In this document: positions 59,555 through 64,000 of the stretch, in pieces
Position numbering within the stretch: position 1 is the stretch's first letter
How the letters are laid out: each line of letters opens with the position of its first letter
From: Thermothelomyces thermophilus ATCC 42464
Lineage: Eukaryota > Ascomycota > Sordariomycetes > Sordariales > Chaetomiaceae
DNA length: 64,000 nt
Assembly: GCF_000226095.1 (NCBI RefSeq)
Contig: NC_016477.1
Span: forward strand, 1 to 64,000
Direction: 5' to 3'
Notes under the pieces: generated by a model
The model's database searches: none
What the model was told of the DNA's origin: nothing
What the model saw: only the letters and a program-made list of their open reading frames with translations
Program-made: the position numbers and the translations under genes

Positions 59555-61291
59555 ATGGGGAAAGTGTTCAACATCTGCCTTGCGGCCTTTGCCGCTACCG
59601 GGTTTGTACATGCCAACTTCCCAGCCAAAGATGAAGGAAGCCCTGCTTGGTGTGTGCTGACTGACATTGATGGCGGTTCTCCAGGTCGTTCCTCTTCGGC
59701 TACGACTCGGGTGTGATGACCGATGTCATTGCGTCCGATGACTTCCTCAGCTTCTTCAACACAAGCACCGGAAGCCCCATCATCGGGGCCATCAACAGCA
59801 CCTTCTCCGGCGGCGCCGTCTTTGGTTCGCTGATGGGCGGTCTCACGATGGATAGGTTCGGCCGCAGGAAGACCATCATGATCGGGGCCATGATTGCCCT
59901 TGTCGGCTCCATCCTGCAGGCCGCCGCCCGGAACCTCCCCATGATCCTCGTCGGCCGCATCATCGCCGGGTGGGCGGTCGGGCTGCTGAGCATGTCGGTT
60001 CCCGTCTACCAGTCCGAGTGTGCCCACCCCAGGATCCGTGGTCTGATTGTTGGCTTGTCTCAGCAGATGATTGGTGTTGGCTTCATCGTGTAAGTGTTTA
60101 TTTACTGATCGATAGTCCCCTTCCGTACCCAGTGGTTCAGCCGAGACAACTTGTGCCTTTGTTTGTCTGCCGAACCATACCAACCACACCACACCCCCTA
60201 CCCCCTTTTTCTTTCTCCCCCCTCCGCTCCGCGCCCGATCGTTGATTAATAACCGGCCTCGCAGGTCCACCTGGGTGGGATACGGATCCTCGTATGCGTC
60301 CGGAGGCTTGAGCCAGTTCCAGTGGAGGTTCCCGCTCGCTTTCCAGGCCGCGCCGGCGCTGCTCCTTGTTTGCGGCATCATGTTCTTCCCGGAATCTCCC
60401 CGCCATCTGATGGAGAAGGATAACGAGGAAGAAGCGATGCGGGTCCTGCGCAAGCTGCACTACGACGGCACCAACGACGAATGGATCCGGCAAGAGTTCC
60501 ACGAGATCAAGACGACCATCGCCGCCGAGAAGGCCATCACGGTTCCGGGGTGGAGGATCATGTTCACGGTGCCGCAGTGGCGCACCCGGCTCATGCACGG
60601 CGTTGCCGTCCAGGTCTTCACCCAGTTCACCGGCATCAACGTCATCGGGTACTATCAGACGCAGATGTACGAGGCCCTCGGCGTCACCGGGAACCGGGCC
60701 CTGCTGGTGGCGGGCATCTACAACTGCCTGGGCCCCCTCGCCAACCTCATCTTCATCATCTTCATCATCGACCGCGTCGGGCGCCGGCGTCCCCTCCTCT
60801 GGGGCACTGTCGCCATCGTCATCGCTCTGATCTGCGAGTCGGCCATCAACAGCCGTATCGACAAGAGCAATCCGGACCACGCGCTCTCCATCGGCGGCGT
60901 CTTCTTCCTCTTCTGCGTCACCGTCATCTTCTCGTGGTCCTGGGGCCCCATCAGTTGGGTCTACATGTCCGAGGTCATGCCCATGCAGATCCGGGCCCGG
61001 GGGAATGCTTTCGCCACCGGCCTCGGCAACTGGCTGGTGTCGACCTTTTGGTCTCAGCTCTCCCCCATGGCGCTTAAGAAGCTGGAGTGGAAGTTCTACT
61101 TTCTTTTCGTTGCATGGGACGTCTTGGTCACCATTCCGGTCGTCTTTTTCTTCTTCAAGGAGACAAAACAGCTCTCCCTGGAGGAGATAGACCTGTTGTT
61201 CGGCGAAAGGTCTCTGGGTACCTTGCCAAAGGACCTTAATAAGGGGACCCTGGATCAGCCGGAAGTAACAGCAGAGGAGAAGGTAGCATAA
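59555..61291 (+). CDS. MFS sugar porter (hexose/disaccharide transporter family)
   Basis: Predicted 492 residues in three exons: 59555-59601, 59685-60089 and 60265-61291. The introns are 83 nt (GTTTGT..CCAG) and 175 nt (GTAAGT..GCAG), both phase 2. The joins read AATG then SFLFGYDSGVM, and GVGFIV then STWVGYGSSY. Sugar-porter signatures are all present: GYDSGVM in helix 1, DRFGRRKT in the first loop, VPVYQSE, PESPRHL after helix 6, QFTGINVIGYY in helix 7, DRVGRRRP, and WSWGPISWVYMSEVMPMQIRARG near helix 10, ending KETKQLSLEEID. Twelve hydrophobic segments fit the family. It sits in the plasma membrane and imports sugars with protons. Its position 2 kb from GH31 suggests uptake of sugars from the same polymer; the specificity is not readable from sequence. 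Confidence 0.9.
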
Positions 61292-62075
61292 GACAAGCGG
61301 GCATACAAGTGGAAACGGGGGGCCTAGTTTATGCTAGGTAATTATGCACAAATCCTGTTCCTGTTGCGCTATTGTGATCGCTCGGGGCGTAATCAAGACA
61401 AGAACTCCTAGCCGTGTCTCCAGAAGACAGAGAGAGCATCTTTTTACACACATATTCGGGGTTTTCTGTGGAGCACGGATTTAGTTGCGCCTTCATGAGC
61501 TCAACGGAAATAATCCCGGTACAGTTCTCTCGACATAAATGAAGGGTTAGCAGAGGTAGAGAGCCTCTATGTAATTAGTTCGGCACCTTGTCATGTCTCG
61601 CGAGTTAAAGTATATACTATATTAATTAGTGACAGTTTGGGCATCTTAACCCTAACGCAAAGCAGTTTTCCCAAACAGCAACAAAAAGGAACCGGATACA
61701 GCTAGTATATTATGAGAGATAATTAATTATTATATAAATAAGTTGTTGTTGCTCATAGTTGCTGATAGGCACACCTTGGCAGGACAAGCTCTTCGCGCTG
61801 GCATGACCGTCCTTCCCTTGCCATGGTTAAGTCCAAATGCGCTTTAAATAATATAAGATAGGTGGTTTCGCTATAATTATGACCCGGAAAAAGAATCATG
61901 ACAGAAACATCAGATCTCTTAGATCATTCTCCGTACTCAACAGTCATAATTAGACGTAGGCCACCTTCATACCGTTGGCCTCCTTAGTTGTTCTCTCGTG
62001 CGACTCTTCGACAACACAGGTCAAGTAATTGTGTCATTTGTTTTCGGCCCGGTTTGCTTTTCGAGTTCCCACGAT
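61292..62075. other. Intergenic between convergent sugar porter and P450
   Basis: 784 bp, AT-richer with TTAATTA runs near 61715-61740. No gene or repeat recognised. Confidence 0.6.
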
Positions 62076-63880
62076 TCACAAGGTGAATGGCATCCCTTCG
62101 GGCGTCTCCTTCCATTGCTGATCTTGATCGAGAAGTTCCTGGGCGTCCTTCCAAGCCTGACGGACCGCGGCGGCGCGCGACTCGCTCCGCGGCTTGACCC
62201 CGAGCGGGAACGGCCTGGGCTGTCTCAGAAAGTTACCGATCAAGTCGTCCTGGTTGGGGATGATGTCGTTCCCGTCGGCATCCTTGGCCGGGGACAGGTC
62301 AAAGGCCCAAACGGGACGAGAGATGAAGAGGAACAGGGTCCTGTCGACGACGTGCATGCCCTCGCAGATGCGATGTCCCGCTCCGAAGCCGAAATGATCG
62401 CGCTTTGTCGGATCCGGGCCCAGTGCCGATTCGCTCGAGGTCGTCGTGTCGTCCATGTAACGGGACGGGTCAAACGCCCGCGGGTTCTTATATCTCTTCT
62501 CGTCTTTGTGGATGCCCCAGATGCTGAGGACGACGCTCGCGCCCTTGGGAATCCGGTATCCCATGTACTCGTCAGCTCTGATGACGGCATGTGGCACGCC
62601 CAGAGTTGCCGTGGGCATCCACCGCAGAATCTCCTTCACGCAAGCCCTGATGTATTGCGCCTCGGGGTTATCCATGTCGGCCATGGTTGGGAACCTGTCG
62701 CCGCACACACGGTCGACCGCCTTCTGCGCTTTCTTTTGTGCGTCGCGGTAGATAACCATAGCCTGGATAAAGCCGGACAGGATGCACGCGGTCGTGTCCG
62801 AGGCAGCTTCCAATCCCGTACTGGCTGTCATTGCGAGTCCCATGTCGTCAACGTCCTCCTTGGCCTGGGCATCGGCCAGACCCACGCAGAAACAGGGCTG
62901 GGGAAACGAAAAGGGAAAAAAAGAAAAGAAAAGGAAGAATAATCAGCCAAGGTCACATTCATGGAGACAAACACACAACCGGTCCTACCTTGGCAGTTCC
63001 CTCGCGCACTTTCCGCTTGGCCTCAAACCAAAGGTCACCGGCAAGATCGAGCGACGCCTTCCGAATGGAGAGTGCATGATTATAGAGCGGCCGGATGCCC
63101 GGCGGTAGATAGCGCAGGACGGGGAAGACGTCGAGCAGGGCCGCAGCCCCCGCCCCGGTGACGTCGCCGAACTTCTCCATGGTGTCGTACATCAGGAGGA
63201 GCTTCGGATCATCGATCCTGGGCGTCCGAAATTCGTAGACCAGCTGCGTGGATACCGAGTTTGTGTACCGCCGGATATGGTGGAAGATGAGCTGCGGCTT
63301 GTCCAAGAGGTCCGCCATGACCGACGTGCTCTCAAGCTCCAGGCAGGGCACGTACGCCTTGATCGCCTTGAGTTGCAAGAAGGCGTGAAAGAACTTTCGG
63401 ATGCGGCGCCATTGATTTCCGTATTCCTGCTCCGTCCCGTCAGTCAGCCCTCGTTCCAGATCGGGGGGAATAATTATTATCTGATACCAAAGTTCCGGAC
63501 AGCGTTCTCCTCGGGCGGGCGGGGCACGAACCATGAGAACCATGCGGCAGCCATCGCTCGCTCGCGAGCTGATGTACGCTTCAGGCCGTGACGAGTAGAT
63601 GCCGCTCCTCTTGTCTAGCAAGTCTTTGACCACCAACGTCGGACGACAGGACGATGGTCACGATGGTCCCCAGGATCAGCGAGTAGATCGGCCCGTACTC
63701 GTCAGCCCATTTCTTGAACTGGACGTGGGCGTTCTTCTTTGGGATCTGATGCAGATTTCCGAGGATGGGCAACGTAGGGGGGCCAGGTGGGCACCCTTTT
63801 GGTCTTCTCCCGACCCTGCTGAGTCGGAAGAGGGCGTAGGCTACGGTGCCGGCGAGGAAGATGAGGAATGGGGACGCCAT
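62076..63880 (-). pseudogene. Cytochrome P450 (E-class group I) with an apparent one-base frameshift
   Basis: From the ATG at 63880 the frame shows an N-terminal membrane anchor (FLIFLAGTVAYALF) and CPPGPPTLPILGNLHQIP. Near 63628, right after IVLSSDV, the family pattern (VVKDLLDKRSGIYSSRPE) continues in another frame. One extra base in a GTTGGTGGTC run explains this, and no intron could fit. Downstream, a 105-nt phase-0 intron (63427-63531, GTTCGT..GCAG) precedes EYGNQWRRIRKFF, and a 91-nt intron (62898-62988, GTAGGA..CCCAG) precedes PCFCVGLADAQ. The last exon (62897-62076) has the I-helix SDTT, KEILR (ExxR) and the haem loop FGFGAGHRICEG with its Cys ligand. The rest looks intact, so this is either a very recent null allele or an assembly error. 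P450s of this kind hydroxylate lipophilic or secondary metabolites; the substrate is unknown. Confidence 0.78.
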
Positions 63881-64000
63881 TTTTTGTTTCCGATCCTGGG
63901 GCTTTGTCAAAGCCCGGTGGTAATCAAGAGGATCGCAGATTGCGAAACTGCAAAAGCGACGCCGCAATTGCTGCTTCCAGCAATTGCACCTAAGTTAGGC
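63881..64000. other. Upstream flank of the P450 gene
   Basis: 120 bp of presumed 5' leader and promoter; nothing specific seen. Confidence 0.5.

Noticed and set aside
59251-60453. 400-codon minus-strand frame over the sugar-porter exons and introns
   Set aside because: It crosses introns and coding exons of a clear MFS gene and has no recognisable motif.
1-64000. CRISPR arrays, tRNA or rRNA genes, bacterial-type operons
   Set aside because: None seen. Repeats are telomeric, transposon or microsatellite; the intron-rich genes are eukaryotic.

Overview
The window reads as the left end of a chromosome of a filamentous ascomycete (Pezizomycotina, probably Sordariomycetes). It opens with CCCTAA telomere repeats. 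Most genes carry short GT-AG introns of about 47-175 nt. Several gene families are typical of these fungi: F-box, 2EXR, Pth11/satratoxin-type rhodopsin-domain protein, a very large NACHT-type STAND protein, and a secreted GH3. The repeats show the C-to-T mutation at CpA that marks repeat-induced point mutation (RIP). No sequence search was possible, so family names rest on motifs read by eye and exon joins were worked out from splice sites and reading frame.

Layout. 1-3.8 kb: telomere joined directly to a broken Ty3/gypsy end (61-775), which sits in a RIP-worn LINE fragment. 3.9-13.4 kb: host genes, namely F-box protein, 2EXR fragment, secreted FAD-linked oxidase, seven-helix rhodopsin-domain protein and a DUF1338 (2-oxoadipate dioxygenase/decarboxylase-type) gene. 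13.4-35.2 kb: one Ty1/copia element (5-bp target duplication AGCCA) swollen to 21.8 kb by two gypsy chromoviruses inserted inside it, one old and heavily RIPped (14217-21708), one young with nearly identical LTRs (26121-33365). The copia landed 23 bp upstream of the DUF1338 start codon. 36.7-38.3 kb: remains of a quinone oxidoreductase gene and a gentisate 1,2-dioxygenase gene. 39.5-46.2 kb: a 2132-residue STAND NTPase with a helical-repeat tail. 47.6-48.9 kb: an HNH-domain protein. 49.8-50.9 kb: a glutathione S-transferase-like gene. 51.3-61.3 kb: GH3 beta-glucosidase and GH31 alpha-xylosidase, divergently transcribed, plus a sugar-porter MFS gene. 62.1-63.9 kb: a cytochrome P450 gene with an apparent single-base frameshift.

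How the parts may work together. The clearest functional group is GH3 + GH31 + sugar transporter, which together could cut and import xyloglucan- or cellulose-derived oligosaccharides. GH31 has no signal peptide and GH3 has one, so one acts inside and one outside the cell. The telomere-proximal third is a repeat trap in which host genes are being separated from their upstream DNA or lost. The gentisate/quinone reductase remnants suggest a decayed aromatic-catabolism locus. All transposon copies are treated here as fossils.
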